Assembly (NCBI GenBank): GCA_013151635.1
Contig: JAADHV010000086.1
Location: 109,207 to 173,206, forward strand
Direction of reading: 5' to 3'
Source of the DNA: Deltaproteobacteria bacterium
GTDB taxonomy: Bacteria > Desulfobacterota > Desulfobacteria > Desulfobacterales > Desulfobacteraceae
Length of the DNA stretch: 64,000 nucleotides
Shown: one piece after another, positions 45,308 through 54,332 of the stretch
Numbering within the stretch: the first letter of the stretch is position 1
Layout of the letters: each line of letters starts with the position of its first letter
Program-made: the position numbers and the translations under genes
The notes under the pieces: generated by a model
What the model was told of the DNA's origin: nothing
Databases searched by the model: none
Seen by the model: the letters and a program-made list of their open reading frames with translations, nothing else

Positions 45308-46126
45308 ATGGCTGATGATACAGGTGCGGTAGAAGCTGAAGAGGAGATGGTGCTTTCAGCTCCGCCGGAAGAAGAAAAAAAGCAAAAAACCGGTGCCCCG
45401 GAATGGATGTGTACTTTTTCCGATCTGGTTACTCTTTTAATGTGTTTTTTTGTTTTGCTTTTTGCCATGAGCACAACGCAGCAGGAAACCTATAAAGAAC
45501 TTGTTCAATCATTAAGAAGCGCGCTGGGAGCCCAGGCAGTACCTGAATCCGGTACAAGAGAGGGCCTTACCATGCACGCGGTCCCTTCTGAGGAACCTTC
45601 TGAAAACCAGGCCATTGACGAGCTTGGCGGGATGATAGAAAAAGAGATGGAGGATATAGTAAGCGAGGTAAGAGAGCTTGTTCTGTTTAACAAGCTGGGT
45701 GGTGAAGTCAGTGTAACAAAAACTGAAGACGGTGTTGTGATAACTCTTTCAGACCTTTTACTATTCTCAAGAGGGGGTGCAAAACTTTCTGAAAAAGGGC
45801 GGGATATTTTAAAAAAAGTTGCCGGTGTTCTTTCCAAGCTTGCTTACCATGTTAAGATAAGAGGTCATACAGACAGTTCCCCTATTTCATCTCCCCTGTT
45901 TCCCTCAAACTGGGAACTATCCAGTGCAAGGGCATCAACAGTTGTCCGGCTGCTGGTTAAAAACGGGGTTCCCCCTCAATATATCTCAGCAGAAGGGTAT
46001 GCCCAGTACCATCCCGTGGCCACTAATGATACGGAAAAAGGAAGGGCTTTGAACAGACGGGTTGAAATAGTTTATGAAAGAGACAGTATTGCAAGACAGT
46101 TTGCTGATATGGGTGTGGGAAAATAG
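45308..46126 (+). CDS. motB: Flagellar motor stator protein MotB
   Basis: A 272-residue stator subunit. The plug/transmembrane segment CTFSDLVTLLMCFFVLLFAMS near residues 36-57 contains the essential Asp (SDL). The OmpA-like peptidoglycan-binding domain runs from about 150, with VKIRGHTDSSPIS, NWELSSARASTVVRLL and GRALNRRVEIVYE. This fits MotB. It follows motA by 12 bp and precedes the PilZ gene by 9 bp. Confidence 0.93.
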   Translation: MADDTGAVEAEEEMVLSAPPEEEKKQKTGAPEWMCTFSDLVTLLMCFFVLLFAMSTTQQETYKELVQSLRSALGAQAVPESGTREGLTMHAVPSEEPSENQAIDELGGMIEKEMEDIVSEVRELVLFNKLGGEVSVTKTEDGVVITLSDLLLFSRGGAKLSEKGRDILKKVAGVLSKLAYHVKIRGHTDSSPISSPLFPSNWELSSARASTVVRLLVKNGVPPQYISAEGYAQYHPVATNDTEKGRALNRRVEIVYERDSIARQFADMGVGK

Positions 46127-46135
46127 GTAAAAACT

Positions 46136-46585
46136 ATGGCGCAACAGGCTTGTTTGATTGAATCCGGGAAAAAGAATTTTGATGAAATTGAAATTACCTC
46201 GCGTCTTCTCAATATAATCCTTGATATGCCTGTAGGTGAGCAGCTTAACCTTTTGGATAAACTGGATACAAGCGGTAATAAAGGATCAAGAAGGCATATC
46301 AGGACAAATCTTAAAAATCCCTGGGTCGTTTTAGTTGACCCTGAAAAAGATAAATCATCATACGATTATTTCATTAGAAATATCAGCAGGTGTGGAATGT
46401 TTATTGAGACAGCGATGCAGGACCAGCCGGGCCGGGCCTTTTTCACCGGTGAAAAAATTATAATGAAATTCCAGATGCCTGCAAGTCAAAAACTATACAA
46501 AATCATGGGGGAAGTTGTCAGGCTTCAGGAAAATGGTATTGGTGTGAAATTTAAACGCCAGTTGTATGAAACCTGTGAAATGTGA
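46136..46585 (+). CDS. PilZ domain protein
   Basis: A 149-residue protein with a PilZ domain, which binds cyclic di-GMP. The motif RRHIR (RxxxR, about 57-61) and NISRCGMFIE (N-x-S-x-x-G, about 82-87) are both present and appropriately spaced. The first ~50 residues are predicted helical and unassigned. It is the last of the hdgyp-motA-motB-PilZ set, so it likely tunes flagellar rotation in response to c-di-GMP, in the manner of YcgR. Direct motor binding is inferred from position. Confidence 0.85.
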   Translation: MAQQACLIESGKKNFDEIEITSRLLNIILDMPVGEQLNLLDKLDTSGNKGSRRHIRTNLKNPWVVLVDPEKDKSSYDYFIRNISRCGMFIETAMQDQPGRAFFTGEKIIMKFQMPASQKLYKIMGEVVRLQENGIGVKFKRQLYETCEM

Positions 46586-46637
46586 GTAATTAAAAATGTG
46601 ATTTATCTTCCCACAATACTCAAAACATTCCAGGCAG

Positions 46638-47057
46638 TTAAGCCGTCCTGTCAAGTTTTCCTTTTGCCACAGCTACAATTTTTTGAAGGTTTCCATAAGG
46701 GATATCCTTTTTCATTCCGGAACATGAATTTGCCATGGCATTCCAGTTTTCAGGATGCTTGATAATAGTTTGAATAAAAGGCCATGCCCTGCACATATAA
46801 GGTTTTACCGGATGAATAGTACATTGTTTTCTTTTATCAAAGAATATACAATATCCGTTTTTGCCGATTGTTAAAACATGCCTTGAGCCTGACCGGTCAC
46901 AATATTTTTCAACAAATTTTTCAGGATCAGATTTGATATATTTCGAGATATCGGAGATATCCCGGGGGGTTATATATGTACCGCCAAAGCCTTTGCAGCA
47001 GTCACCGCATTGCCGACATTCAAATACATCACCAGGGCTTTTATACTCAGAATCCAT
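46638..47057 (-). CDS. YkgJ family cysteine cluster protein
   Basis: A 139-residue protein of the CxxCxxCC (YkgJ/UPF0153) family. Cysteines are in FECRQCGDCCKGFGG (about 13-22), GYCIFFDKRKQCTIHPVKPYMCRAWPF (about 67-94) and NSCSGMK. Such clusters bind zinc or Fe-S. Function is unknown; a DNA/RNA processing or metal-related role has been suggested for the family. It overlaps the recR gene upstream by 11 bp, so it is translated with recR. Confidence 0.88.
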   Translation of the reverse strand: MDSEYKSPGDVFECRQCGDCCKGFGGTYITPRDISDISKYIKSDPEKFVEKYCDRSGSRHVLTIGKNGYCIFFDKRKQCTIHPVKPYMCRAWPFIQTIIKHPENWNAMANSCSGMKKDIPYGNLQKIVAVAKGKLDRTA

Positions 47058-47646
47058 ATCTTTTTTCCATAGCTTTCTGCATGGTCAGTTGATCAATATA
47101 TTGCAGGTCGCCTCCCATAGGGATACCCGAAGCAATCCTTGTGAGCTTGATTTTTGTCTTCTTTAGCTTTTCAAGGATATAAGAAGCCGTGGCCTCTCCT
47201 TCAACATTTGTTTTAGTGGCAAGGATAATTTCTTTTATTTTTTCAGGATCAGCTCTTTTAAATAATTCCCTGATCCTGATATCATCCGGACCTATACCGT
47301 CAATGGGGGAAAGAACACCTCCAAGTATGTGATAGACTCCAGAGAATGCATTTGATTTTTCTATGGCTGCCATGTCAGTCGGGTTCTCCACTACACATAT
47401 AATGGTTTGATCTCTCAGGTGGTCGGAACATATCCTGCATTTTTCTTTGTCGCTAAGGGCAAAGCAGACTGTGCAGAGCCTGATACTGGTTTTCAGTTCA
47501 ATTATATCGGCAGCCAGGGTTGCGGCTTCCTGGCCCGGGGCATGGAGAATGTGGAGAGCAAGTCGTTCTGCTGTTTTTTTTCCAATGCCGGGAAGCTTTG
47601 ACAGACTTGTAATCAGTTTTAAAATTGGTTCAGGGTAATGCTTCAT
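47047..47646 (-). CDS. recR: Recombination protein RecR
   Basis: A 199-residue RecFOR pathway protein that helps load RecA on gapped DNA. The HhH region LPGIGKKTAERLALHIL is near residues 17-33. The zinc finger CTVCFALSDKEKCRIC follows, then the Toprim domain with CVVENPTDMAAIE and YHILGGVLSPIDGIGPDDI. Its order behind dnaX and ebfC is the classic dnaX-ybaB-recR cluster. It overlaps the YkgJ gene by 11 bp. Confidence 0.96.
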   Translation of the reverse strand: MKHYPEPILKLITSLSKLPGIGKKTAERLALHILHAPGQEAATLAADIIELKTSIRLCTVCFALSDKEKCRICSDHLRDQTIICVVENPTDMAAIEKSNAFSGVYHILGGVLSPIDGIGPDDIRIRELFKRADPEKIKEIILATKTNVEGEATASYILEKLKKTKIKLTRIASGIPMGGDLQYIDQLTMQKAMEKRYGF

Positions 47647-47650
47647 ATTT

Positions 47651-47959
47651 TTAAAGGCCCGGGATATTAAGCCCGCCGGTAAGCTTACCCATTTCAGAAG
47701 ACACCATTTCCTGGGACTTGTTTAACGCATCATTGACTGCTGCCAAAACAAGATCCTGAAGCATTTCAATATCTTCCGGGTCAACCACTTCTTTTTCAAG
47801 AACTATGGATTCTATTTGCTGTCCACCATTGGCAACTACTTTGACCATGCCGCCGCCGGCAGAGGCTTCAACGGTTTTTGTCGCCAGTTCTTTCTGGGTT
47901 TTCATCATTTTTTTCTGAAGCTTTTGGGCCTGTTTCATCATTGAATTCATATTTTTCAT
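47651..47959 (-). CDS. Nucleoid-associated protein YbaB/EbfC
   Basis: A 102-residue DNA-binding protein. The N-terminus is [20 protein letters not shown], and the core has [18 protein letters not shown] then [18 protein letters not shown]. The family binds DNA as a dimer with little sequence preference. It lies between dnaX and recR, 4 bp from recR, as in most bacteria. Confidence 0.93.
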   Translation of the reverse strand: MKNMNSMMKQAQKLQKKMMKTQKELATKTVEASAGGGMVKVVANGGQQIESIVLEKEVVDPEDIEMLQDLVLAAVNDALNKSQEMVSSEMGKLTGGLNIPGL

Positions 47960-47976
47960 CTTTTATCACTCCTTGG

Positions 47977-49644
47977 TTAATAATTTATTATCCGGCCATT
48001 AAACATTTTTTGGGCTTCAACAACAAGAGGGTGGTTGAAGGCAGCTTGTCTGGCTTTTTTTTCATTTTTTTCATTTTCATTTTTAGCAAATTTATTTTTT
48101 TCGGAAACAATGTTGAATATAAGCTTTTTGCCGAGAAATTCTTTGCAGAGTTTTTGAAGTTCCGGTTTTTTGCTTTCAAGTCTTTTTTTGTCAAAGGAAG
48201 AACAATTTTTTAGATCAACAATGATTTCACCATTATCTTTTTCTTTTATAAATCCTTTTGACAAAAGTGCAAACATGAAGGGAAGTTTTTGTTCAATTTT
48301 TTTTAAAAAATTATTCCATGTTTTTTCATCAGGGATATTTTTATTTATCCTTAAAGCATCCTGGCCGGTATTGTACCCGGACGCTGTATCAGGTTCCCGC
48401 ACGGCCTGGATGTCAGTGCTGTAATTTGCAGGCGGGCTTTTGCTATCCTTTTTTTTCACCGGTTCCAGGTTTTGCCGGCCATATGAAAGTTTTGAATCTA
48501 TCTTATTTGCAAGGATATCCAGCTTGTCAATGATCTGGTTGATTTGTGCACCGGAATTTATCTGCAGCAGTTTTAAAAGGACCATCTCAATAGCGGTTTT
48601 TGTATGGGAAGAATATTTCACAATAGATTCTTCTGTTAAAAGGACTTGTAACAAAGTATTTATAAAACCGCTTGAAAACATTGAAACGGCCTGAAAAATT
48701 TTTTCTTTTTCAGAGTCGGTGATGTTGGCAACCGGGCTGTCTTTACCGCAAATTTTAATTATGTTCAAGTTTCTGAAATGAAGAATTAAATCAGAATAAT
48801 ATTTTTTCAGATCAATTCCTGCGGCATTTACTTTTTCTATTATTTCAATGAGCCTTGCGCCGTTCTTTTTAAAAATTGCCGATGATATATCATGCAGGGT
48901 CTCATGGTCGAGAATACCTAATCCGTCAAGTATCCTTTTATGCTTAATTTCCCTGGTGTCAGCCGATGATAATACCCTGTCGAGGAGACTTAGGGCATCT
49001 CTTATGGAGCCGTCAGCTTCCTGGGAAATTAAGTCAAGACTTTGGGTTTCAACGCTGAACCCTTCCTTTTCGCAAAGATGTTGCAGATGATTTGAAATCA
49101 ATGCCAGAGAGATCCTGCCAAGATCATGTCTCTGGCATCTGGATAATATGGTCGCAGGAATTTTATGCACTTCAGTTGTGGCAAAAATGAACATCACATG
49201 GTCAGGCGGTTCTTCAAGGGTTTTAAGCAGTGCATTAAATGCAGCAGTGGACAGCATATGGACTTCATCAATAATATATATTTTATACTTTGCCGATGAA
49301 GGCATATAGATTACGTTTTCTCTTAAATCCCTGATTTGATCTACACTGTTGTTGGATGCACCGTCGATTTCAAACACGTCCGCGCAATGGCCTTCAATGA
49401 TATCCCTGCAAATTTTACAGGTATTGCAGGGAAGGGGGGAAGATCCTTTTTTGCAATTCATTGCCTTGGCCAAAATTCTTGCAATGGTTGTTTTTCCGGT
49501 GCCCCTCGGGCCTGTAAAAAGCATTGCATGGGCAACCCTGTCCTGGGATATGGCATTGGACAGAGTCGTGGTAACATGACTTTGCCCGACAACTTCATCA
49601 AATGTCTGGGGCCTATATTTCAGTGCTAATACTTGGTATGCCAT
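47977..49644 (-). CDS. dnaX: DNA polymerase III subunits gamma/tau
   Basis: The clamp-loader ATPase. Residues 1-370 are AAA+, with ALKYRPQTFDEVVGQ, Walker A GPRGTGKTT, zinc cysteines CNTCKICRD, Walker B IIDEVHML and sensor 1 TTEVHKIPATILSRC. A linker and C-terminal domain (about 370-555) is basic and hydrophilic. The open frame upstream runs to 49710 through the tRNA, but ATG at 49644 (MAYQVLALKY) is the true start. tRNA-Ser(GGA) lies 19 bp upstream on the same strand. A programmed frameshift for gamma versus tau was not evident: no clear slippery run followed by a hairpin was recognised, though A-runs occur around 48090. Confidence 0.94.
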   Translation of the reverse strand: MAYQVLALKYRPQTFDEVVGQSHVTTTLSNAISQDRVAHAMLFTGPRGTGKTTIARILAKAMNCKKGSSPLPCNTCKICRDIIEGHCADVFEIDGASNNSVDQIRDLRENVIYMPSSAKYKIYIIDEVHMLSTAAFNALLKTLEEPPDHVMFIFATTEVHKIPATILSRCQRHDLGRISLALISNHLQHLCEKEGFSVETQSLDLISQEADGSIRDALSLLDRVLSSADTREIKHKRILDGLGILDHETLHDISSAIFKKNGARLIEIIEKVNAAGIDLKKYYSDLILHFRNLNIIKICGKDSPVANITDSEKEKIFQAVSMFSSGFINTLLQVLLTEESIVKYSSHTKTAIEMVLLKLLQINSGAQINQIIDKLDILANKIDSKLSYGRQNLEPVKKKDSKSPPANYSTDIQAVREPDTASGYNTGQDALRINKNIPDEKTWNNFLKKIEQKLPFMFALLSKGFIKEKDNGEIIVDLKNCSSFDKKRLESKKPELQKLCKEFLGKKLIFNIVSEKNKFAKNENEKNEKKARQAAFNHPLVVEAQKMFNGRIINY

Positions 49645-49662
49645 CTTGTCCGGTATGATCAG

Positions 49663-49754
<92 letters not shown>

Positions 49755-49798
49755 TCGTTAAATTGTTCAAGGCAAAATAGTATCTTTTTGCAATTGTG

Positions 49799-50557
49799 TC
49801 AAGGTTTAAACATTGAAGCATACTCATCTGTAAATTTATTTTCAGATGCATAGATATAAAGGGGAGGACGGATAACACAGGTCCGGTCTTTTTTTTTCAC
49901 GGCACAAAGGATGATGCGTTTGGCTTTGGTGTTTTTCTTTATGTATACAAACCTTATGTGATCAGGTGTGAATTCATAATGTGCCATGGCAAGCATAAGG
50001 TCATTCAGACGCTGTGCCGGAAAGATAATATATATCCGGCCCTGTCCTTTCAAAAGCTTGTTTGAACAATTAAAAAGCAAATCAATGTCAAGTGTGATTT
50101 CGTGGCGCGCAATGGCTTTTTGTGAGTCAGGATTAAGCCTGCCGGAATCTTTTTTTTTATACGGGGGGTTTGAAATAATAATATCTGCTTTCCCTTTTAT
50201 ATCGGAAATTTTTACCTTTTTAATATCTTCACGGATAATATGGATGGTTTTATTTAATCGGCTTGCGATGATGTTTTTTTTTGCAAACTTATAAAGTTCT
50301 TCTTGAATTTCAACCCCGGTAACCTGAAGCCAGGGATATCTGAATGCCAGGATTAAAGGCATAATCCCGCACCCGCACCCTATATCAATTATTTTTTTTA
50401 CACCCTCTGGCTGGACATGGGCGGCAAGGATAAAAGGGTCCATGGAAAACCTGTATCCTTTCTCTGGCTGGAATACCGTTATCCTGCGGCCAAAGAAATG
50501 TTCAGCTGAGAATTTTTCCAATTTTAAACCGGAGCTGTTTGACAAGTACAAGGTCAA
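49799..50557 (-). CDS. tRNA1(Val) adenine-N6 methyltransferase-like (TrmN6/YfiC family)
   Basis: A class I methyltransferase. Motif I is IIDIGCGCGIMPLIL, and the N6-adenine motif NPPYKK is in IIISNPPYKKKDSG. GYRFSMDPFILAAHV near the start is the family signature of YfiC/TrmN6, which methylates A37 of tRNA-Val. The frame begins with TTG at 50557, overlapping the DUF721 gene by 56 bp; a later TTG (e.g. 50521) would also work, and no ribosome site settles it. Gene order with DUF721 and the dnaX group supports a housekeeping role. Confidence 0.85.
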   Translation of the reverse strand: MTLYLSNSSGLKLEKFSAEHFFGRRITVFQPEKGYRFSMDPFILAAHVQPEGVKKIIDIGCGCGIMPLILAFRYPWLQVTGVEIQEELYKFAKKNIIASRLNKTIHIIREDIKKVKISDIKGKADIIISNPPYKKKDSGRLNPDSQKAIARHEITLDIDLLFNCSNKLLKGQGRIYIIFPAQRLNDLMLAMAHYEFTPDHIRFVYIKKNTKAKRIILCAVKKKDRTCVIRPPLYIYASENKFTDEYASMFKP

Positions 50558-50822
50558 GCTGCTTATTGATATTTAAAATCATTTCTTTCTCAAGGAATTT
50601 AAGCTGGTGAATCCAGGCAGAACTTGAGACATTAACAATGAGTATTCCGTCCTTAAAAGAATCAGGCTTGGCATTCATGGCAATGGGTTTTCCTACAGCC
50701 CTGTCCCAGATATCCCAGATTCTCGTCATCTCAGTATCCATGGCAGGCCTGTACCTGCCCAGTGCAGAATTCAAGATATCACTTATGTGAATGAGTTTGC
50801 TGTTCTTCTTTTTTTTATTCAA
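50502..50822 (-). CDS. DUF721/DciA-like protein
   Basis: A 106-residue protein. IWDIWDRAVGKPIAMNAKP and ILIVNVSSSAWIHQLKFLEKEMI are the core of the DUF721 family, which includes DciA, the ancestral loader of replicative helicase DnaB. This suggests a role at the replication fork, matching the neighbouring dnaX and recR. It is the first gene of the minus-strand cluster and overlaps the methyltransferase gene. Confidence 0.85.
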   Translation of the reverse strand: MNKKKKNSKLIHISDILNSALGRYRPAMDTEMTRIWDIWDRAVGKPIAMNAKPDSFKDGILIVNVSSSAWIHQLKFLEKEMILNINKQLDLVLVKQLRFKIGKILS

Positions 50823-51043
50823 TTGAATACGCCTTCAATTAAGGATCGTTTTTAAGCTTATTTCATATCATATAATTCAACCTGAATATACCAAAAATAT
50901 ATTCCCGCATTAATACCATTACCAAAAACCCGCCGATGGTCAAGGACAAATAAATATTGCCTTTTTGGGTTGATAAATATAAATAAGGATATATTTTGCT
51001 TTCATAATGTGATTTTTTAAAAATAATAAACAGGATAGTGTCT

Positions 51044-52132
51044 ATGAATTGGGATTGGGAGAAATTAAGGGAAAATCAGCAGAAGTTCGAGCATAAGAGA
51101 GAGGGCGGCGGGCCAAGCATGCCAAGGCCTCCCCAGATGGATGAACTTTTAGACAGGTTTAAAAATTTTAAGTCTTCAGGGGTTTTTATTGTCGTTATTG
51201 TTCTTTTGGCGTTGTTTTTCGGGTCGTCCACTTTTTTTACGATTGAAACCGATGAAGTAGGTGTAATCCAGCGATTTGGAAAGTACACCAGACTTGCACA
51301 GCCGGGATTGAATTTCAAGTTCCCGTCAGGTATTGAAAAAGTGACCAAGGTAAAAGTGAAAAGGGTCTATAAGGAAGAATTCGGATTCCAGACTGTTAAA
51401 GGAGCCAGCAATTACAGGTTCTCAAGTCAAGGACCTTCTCAGGAGACCTCTTTGATGTTAACCGGGGATTTGAATGTAGCAATTGTCCCCTGGATTATTC
51501 AATACCGGATTTCCAACCCCAGTGATTATTTGTTCAAGGTCAAGGATGTGAAGGCTATTTTAAGGGATATGTCAGAGGCTTCCATGAGGACTGTTGTTGG
51601 GGACAGAAGCATAAATGAAGTAATCAGCAAGCGCGAGGAGATTGCCCTTGCTGCCAAAGACAGACTTCAAAAAGAGATGAACTATGCCAAGTCCGGCATC
51701 AATATCGTCACCATTGAAATGAAAAAGACAAATGTCCCCCAGCCTGTCCAGGCATCTTTTAATGAGGTAAACCAGGCCATCCAGGAAAAAGAACAAACGA
51801 TTTATAAAGCAAAGGAAGAATATAATAAAGCTGTGCCCCTGGCCCGAGGGGAAGCCAAAAGGGTGGTAAAGGATGCTGAAGGATATGCAATTGACCGGAT
51901 AAACCGTGCCCAGGGTGATGCCACCAAATTTACAGCAGTGTATAAAGCTTATGCAAAAGCAAAAGATGTAACAAAAAGACGATTGTATTTAGAAGCAATG
52001 CTTGAAATTTTTCCAAGGCTTGGGCCGAAATACATTATTGACTCGGAACAAAAAAACTTATTGCCTTTTTTAAATATGGGTGAAGGAGTTTCTCCTCTTG
52101 CTCCTCAAAACAGATTCTCCAAACAAAAGTGA
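51044..52132 (+). CDS. hflK: FtsH protease activity modulator HflK
   Basis: An inner-membrane SPFH (stomatin/prohibitin/flotillin) protein. A cytoplasmic N-terminus precedes one membrane helix (about residues 48-70, GVFIVVIVLLALFFGSS), then a periplasmic SPFH domain starting IETDEVGVIQRFGKYTR. A coiled coil lies near the C-terminus. With HflC it forms a ring around FtsH and controls its access to membrane substrates. GTG at 51038 is possible, but ATG 51044 with AGGAT upstream is better. hflC follows by 7 bp. Confidence 0.92.
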   Translation: MNWDWEKLRENQQKFEHKREGGGPSMPRPPQMDELLDRFKNFKSSGVFIVVIVLLALFFGSSTFFTIETDEVGVIQRFGKYTRLAQPGLNFKFPSGIEKVTKVKVKRVYKEEFGFQTVKGASNYRFSSQGPSQETSLMLTGDLNVAIVPWIIQYRISNPSDYLFKVKDVKAILRDMSEASMRTVVGDRSINEVISKREEIALAAKDRLQKEMNYAKSGINIVTIEMKKTNVPQPVQASFNEVNQAIQEKEQTIYKAKEEYNKAVPLARGEAKRVVKDAEGYAIDRINRAQGDATKFTAVYKAYAKAKDVTKRRLYLEAMLEIFPRLGPKYIIDSEQKNLLPFLNMGEGVSPLAPQNRFSKQK

Positions 52133-52139
52133 GTAAAAA

Positions 52140-53081
52140 ATGAATAATATGATTAGAACTTTATCGTTGGCTGTCATCGCTGTCTTTATTGTAGTAATCT
52201 ATAGCTCTGTCTATGTTGTTGATGAAACAGAGCAGGTTGTGATCACCCAGTTCGGTAAAGTGATAGGAAAACCTGTTACCGAATCCGGCTTAAAGTTCAA
52301 GCTGCCGTTTTTTCAAGTCGCCAATTATTTCCCAAAGAACCTCCTGACCTGGGATGGCGACCCAGGCCAGGTACCTACAAAAGATAAGACCTATATATGG
52401 GTGGATACTTTTGCAATATGGAAAATTGTGGACCCAGTGAAATATTTCCAGACGGTAAATAATGAATTTGCCGCACTTGAACGTCTGGATGATATTATTG
52501 GCCCGTCCATGAGAAACCTTGTTACATCCTATCCCCTGGTAGAAAGCGTAAGAAATTCCAGCCGCCCCATGGATACCTTTGAGGGCATGGATAAAGAAAA
52601 CAGGAAACGGGCTCAATATAAAATTAATCTTGGCCGGGATGAGATCACAAGACGAATTGTAAAGCAGGCCAGGGAGAAGCTGAATCCGTTTGGGATTGAG
52701 CTTGTGGATGTAAAAATAAAACGGATTAACTATATTGAAAGTGTACGTAAAGCCGTTTATAACAGAATGATTGCCGAAAGGAACCAGATCGCCGAGAAAT
52801 ACCGGGCGGAAGGTATGGGTGAAGCAAGCAATATAAGGGGTGAAAAAGAAAAAGACCTTCAGGTTATTAAATCCCATGCCTATAAAAATGCCCAGAAGAT
52901 CAAGGGTGACGCTGATGCAACCGCCACAAAGATTTATGCAGACGCATATGGTGCAGACCCGGAATTTTACGCATTTTTAAAGACACTGGATGTCTATAAG
53001 AAAACAATGAAAAAAGACAGTACCTTGATTCTTTCAACAGATTCGGATTTTATGAAATATTTCAAAGGTATTGAAAAATAA
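52140..53081 (+). CDS. hflC: FtsH protease activity modulator HflC
   Basis: The partner of HflK, 313 residues. One N-terminal helix (about 5-25, LSLAVIAVFIVVIYSSV) anchors it. The SPFH domain begins VVDETEQVVITQFGKVIG and has LLTWDGDPGQVPTKDKTYIWVD. RAEGMGEASNIRGEKEKDL begins the coiled-coil tail. It follows hflK by 7 bp and is likely cotranscribed. A 12-bp stem hairpin lies 16 bp after the stop. Confidence 0.93.
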   Translation: MNNMIRTLSLAVIAVFIVVIYSSVYVVDETEQVVITQFGKVIGKPVTESGLKFKLPFFQVANYFPKNLLTWDGDPGQVPTKDKTYIWVDTFAIWKIVDPVKYFQTVNNEFAALERLDDIIGPSMRNLVTSYPLVESVRNSSRPMDTFEGMDKENRKRAQYKINLGRDEITRRIVKQAREKLNPFGIELVDVKIKRINYIESVRKAVYNRMIAERNQIAEKYRAEGMGEASNIRGEKEKDLQVIKSHAYKNAQKIKGDADATATKIYADAYGADPEFYAFLKTLDVYKKTMKKDSTLILSTDSDFMKYFKGIEK

Positions 53082-53096
53082 GGCAAAAGGAGAACT

Positions 53097-53131
53097 GAGT
53101 ATTGAGTTGAATGATTTGCAACTCAATACTC
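53097..53131. terminator. Hairpin between hflC and the small basic protein gene
   Basis: GAGTATTGAGTT (53097-53108) pairs perfectly with AACTCAATACTC (53120-53131). TATATTTT follows. It probably ends the hflKC transcript and may also end the convergent small gene. Confidence 0.65.
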
Positions 53132-53146
53132 TCTATATTTTAACTG

Positions 53147-53242
53147 CTATTTTTTCTTTCTCTGGTGTCTGGTCTTGGCAAGGAGTTTCCTGTGTTTATG
53201 TTTCCGCATTTTTTTCCTTCTCTTTTTAATAACACTACCCAA
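53147..53242 (-). CDS. Small basic ribosomal-type protein (bS22/AURKAIP1-COX24-like)
   Basis: A 31-residue, very basic peptide: it begins GSVIKKRRKKMRKHKHRK (after TTG) and ends KTRHQRKKK. This matches the AURKAIP1/COX24 domain small proteins of bacteria, mitochondrial relatives of which are ribosomal small-subunit proteins. It starts with TTG at 53242, justified by a perfect AAAGGAGGTGA ribosome site at 7-nt spacing. It is too short for ordinary gene finders and convergent with hflC. Function in ribosome assembly is inferred from the family. Confidence 0.85.
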   Translation of the reverse strand: MGSVIKKRRKKMRKHKHRKLLAKTRHQRKKK

Positions 53243-53357
53243 AAAAATCACCTCCTTTATGTAAACTTATATTTTTATAATTCTAAATCAGTTAAGCAAC
53301 TACCATACCATAAAATTTTATTAAATGTCCATTTTTTTATTGTATAAAAGGTAATGG

Positions 53358-53879
53358 ATGCAAAAAATACAACATTTTAATAAAAAAGAGCTTTCAAAGG
53401 TTGATGAGGCCGTAAAGGTTTCAGAAGAACTTATCAATAATTTTTTTAAAATGTCTTCTGGCCAGTGGCTGAAAAACAGGTACGATATAAAAACAGCCAA
53501 AGACCTGGCTGTTCATGAATGTGTGGAAGGCCCGTTTGCCCAGGTGATTAAATATGAGGGGCGGAAAAAAGGAATACATCTGGGATCTTCTTGCTTCAGC
53601 CTTTATAAAATATGCCTTCAGGATCCTGCAATTCTTAAAAAGGTCTCAGAAGAAAATGATCTGTCATTAGAGCCTTTCTTACTTTACATATTGATCCATG
53701 AACTTGTTCATGTTGTCAGGTTTTCAAAATTCAAGCAGAGGTATGAAAATAAAAATGAAGCTGATGTTACATTGGATGAAGAACGAAAAGTTCATCTGCT
53801 GACTCACACTATTCTAAAGACCGTATCTGTTCGGGGCTTAAGCAAAGTGTTTGAATTTTATAAAGATTGGCGCAGGTAA
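53358..53879 (+). CDS. Putative zinc metalloprotease-like protein (HExxH)
   Basis: A 173-residue protein I cannot place in a named family. It contains YILIHELVHVVRF near residues 112-124, a HExxH zinc-binding motif, and an acidic DEERKVHLLTH stretch about 25 residues later that could give the third ligand. No signal peptide or membrane helix. The N-terminus is helical with VDEAVKVSEELINNFF. It sits between the small basic gene and the FmdB-like zinc ribbon gene. Its protease role is inferred from the motif only. Confidence 0.7.
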   Translation: MQKIQHFNKKELSKVDEAVKVSEELINNFFKMSSGQWLKNRYDIKTAKDLAVHECVEGPFAQVIKYEGRKKGIHLGSSCFSLYKICLQDPAILKKVSEENDLSLEPFLLYILIHELVHVVRFSKFKQRYENKNEADVTLDEERKVHLLTHTILKTVSVRGLSKVFEFYKDWRR

Positions 53880-53921
53880 TTGCGTGCTTGAATCCCTGGT
53901 AAAAAATTTGGATAAACCGTC

Positions 53922-53949
53922 TTGACAAGGGTAAAAGACTAATTATTTT
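53922..53949 (+). promoter_or_regulatory. Promoter for FmdB-like gene (and perhaps groESL)
   Basis: TTGACA (53922-53927) and TATTTT (53944-53949) are 16 bp apart, with a T/A-rich start region and 48 bp to the ATG. No CIRCE-type inverted repeat was found upstream of groES. Confidence 0.4.
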
Positions 53950-53996
53950 ATCTTTGATTTTGCAAGACGACAAAAGAAAAACGGAGAAGTAAAGAA

Positions 53997-54272
53997 ATGC
54001 CAGTTTATGAGTATCAATGCACAGAGTGCGGACAAATAGAAGAAGCTTTTCAAAAAATTTCAGATCCGCCCCATAAGACCTGTTCACATTGCCATGGTCA
54101 TTTGAAAAAACTTATTTCGCAAAGCTCGTTTCACCTTAAAGGATCAGGATGGTATGTAACAGATTATGGCGGGGCCAAAACCGGACCTGAAGCAAAGCCC
54201 GGCGCAAAAGCCAATGCAAAAACAAAAGAAGCAAAAACTACTTCAAAAAAAACAACAGCTTCAAAAAATTGA
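53997..54272 (+). CDS. FmdB family zinc ribbon protein
   Basis: A 91-residue protein. The N-terminal zinc ribbon has [13 protein letters not shown] and [13 protein letters not shown], CxxC pairs about 20 residues apart, as in FmdB regulatory proteins. The [10 protein letters not shown] segment is family-typical. The C-terminal half is Ala/Lys-rich and probably disordered. It precedes groES by 60 bp. FmdB was named for a presumed role in formamidase gene control; the actual function is unknown. Confidence 0.9.
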   Translation: MPVYEYQCTECGQIEEAFQKISDPPHKTCSHCHGHLKKLISQSSFHLKGSGWYVTDYGGAKTGPEAKPGAKANAKTKEAKTTSKKTTASKN

Positions 54273-54332
54273 AGTTGCAAAATAAATCAACTACATTAAC
54301 ACAACAAATAGTAAGAAAAGGAGAAATGAATC

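Noticed and set aside
49755..49798. Possible SRP (4.5S) RNA near dnaX
   Set aside because: This position is often occupied by ffs, but the GGAAGGAAGCAGCC-type signature is absent.
54273..54332. CIRCE heat-shock operator upstream of groES
   Set aside because: No TTAGCACTC-type inverted repeat is present.
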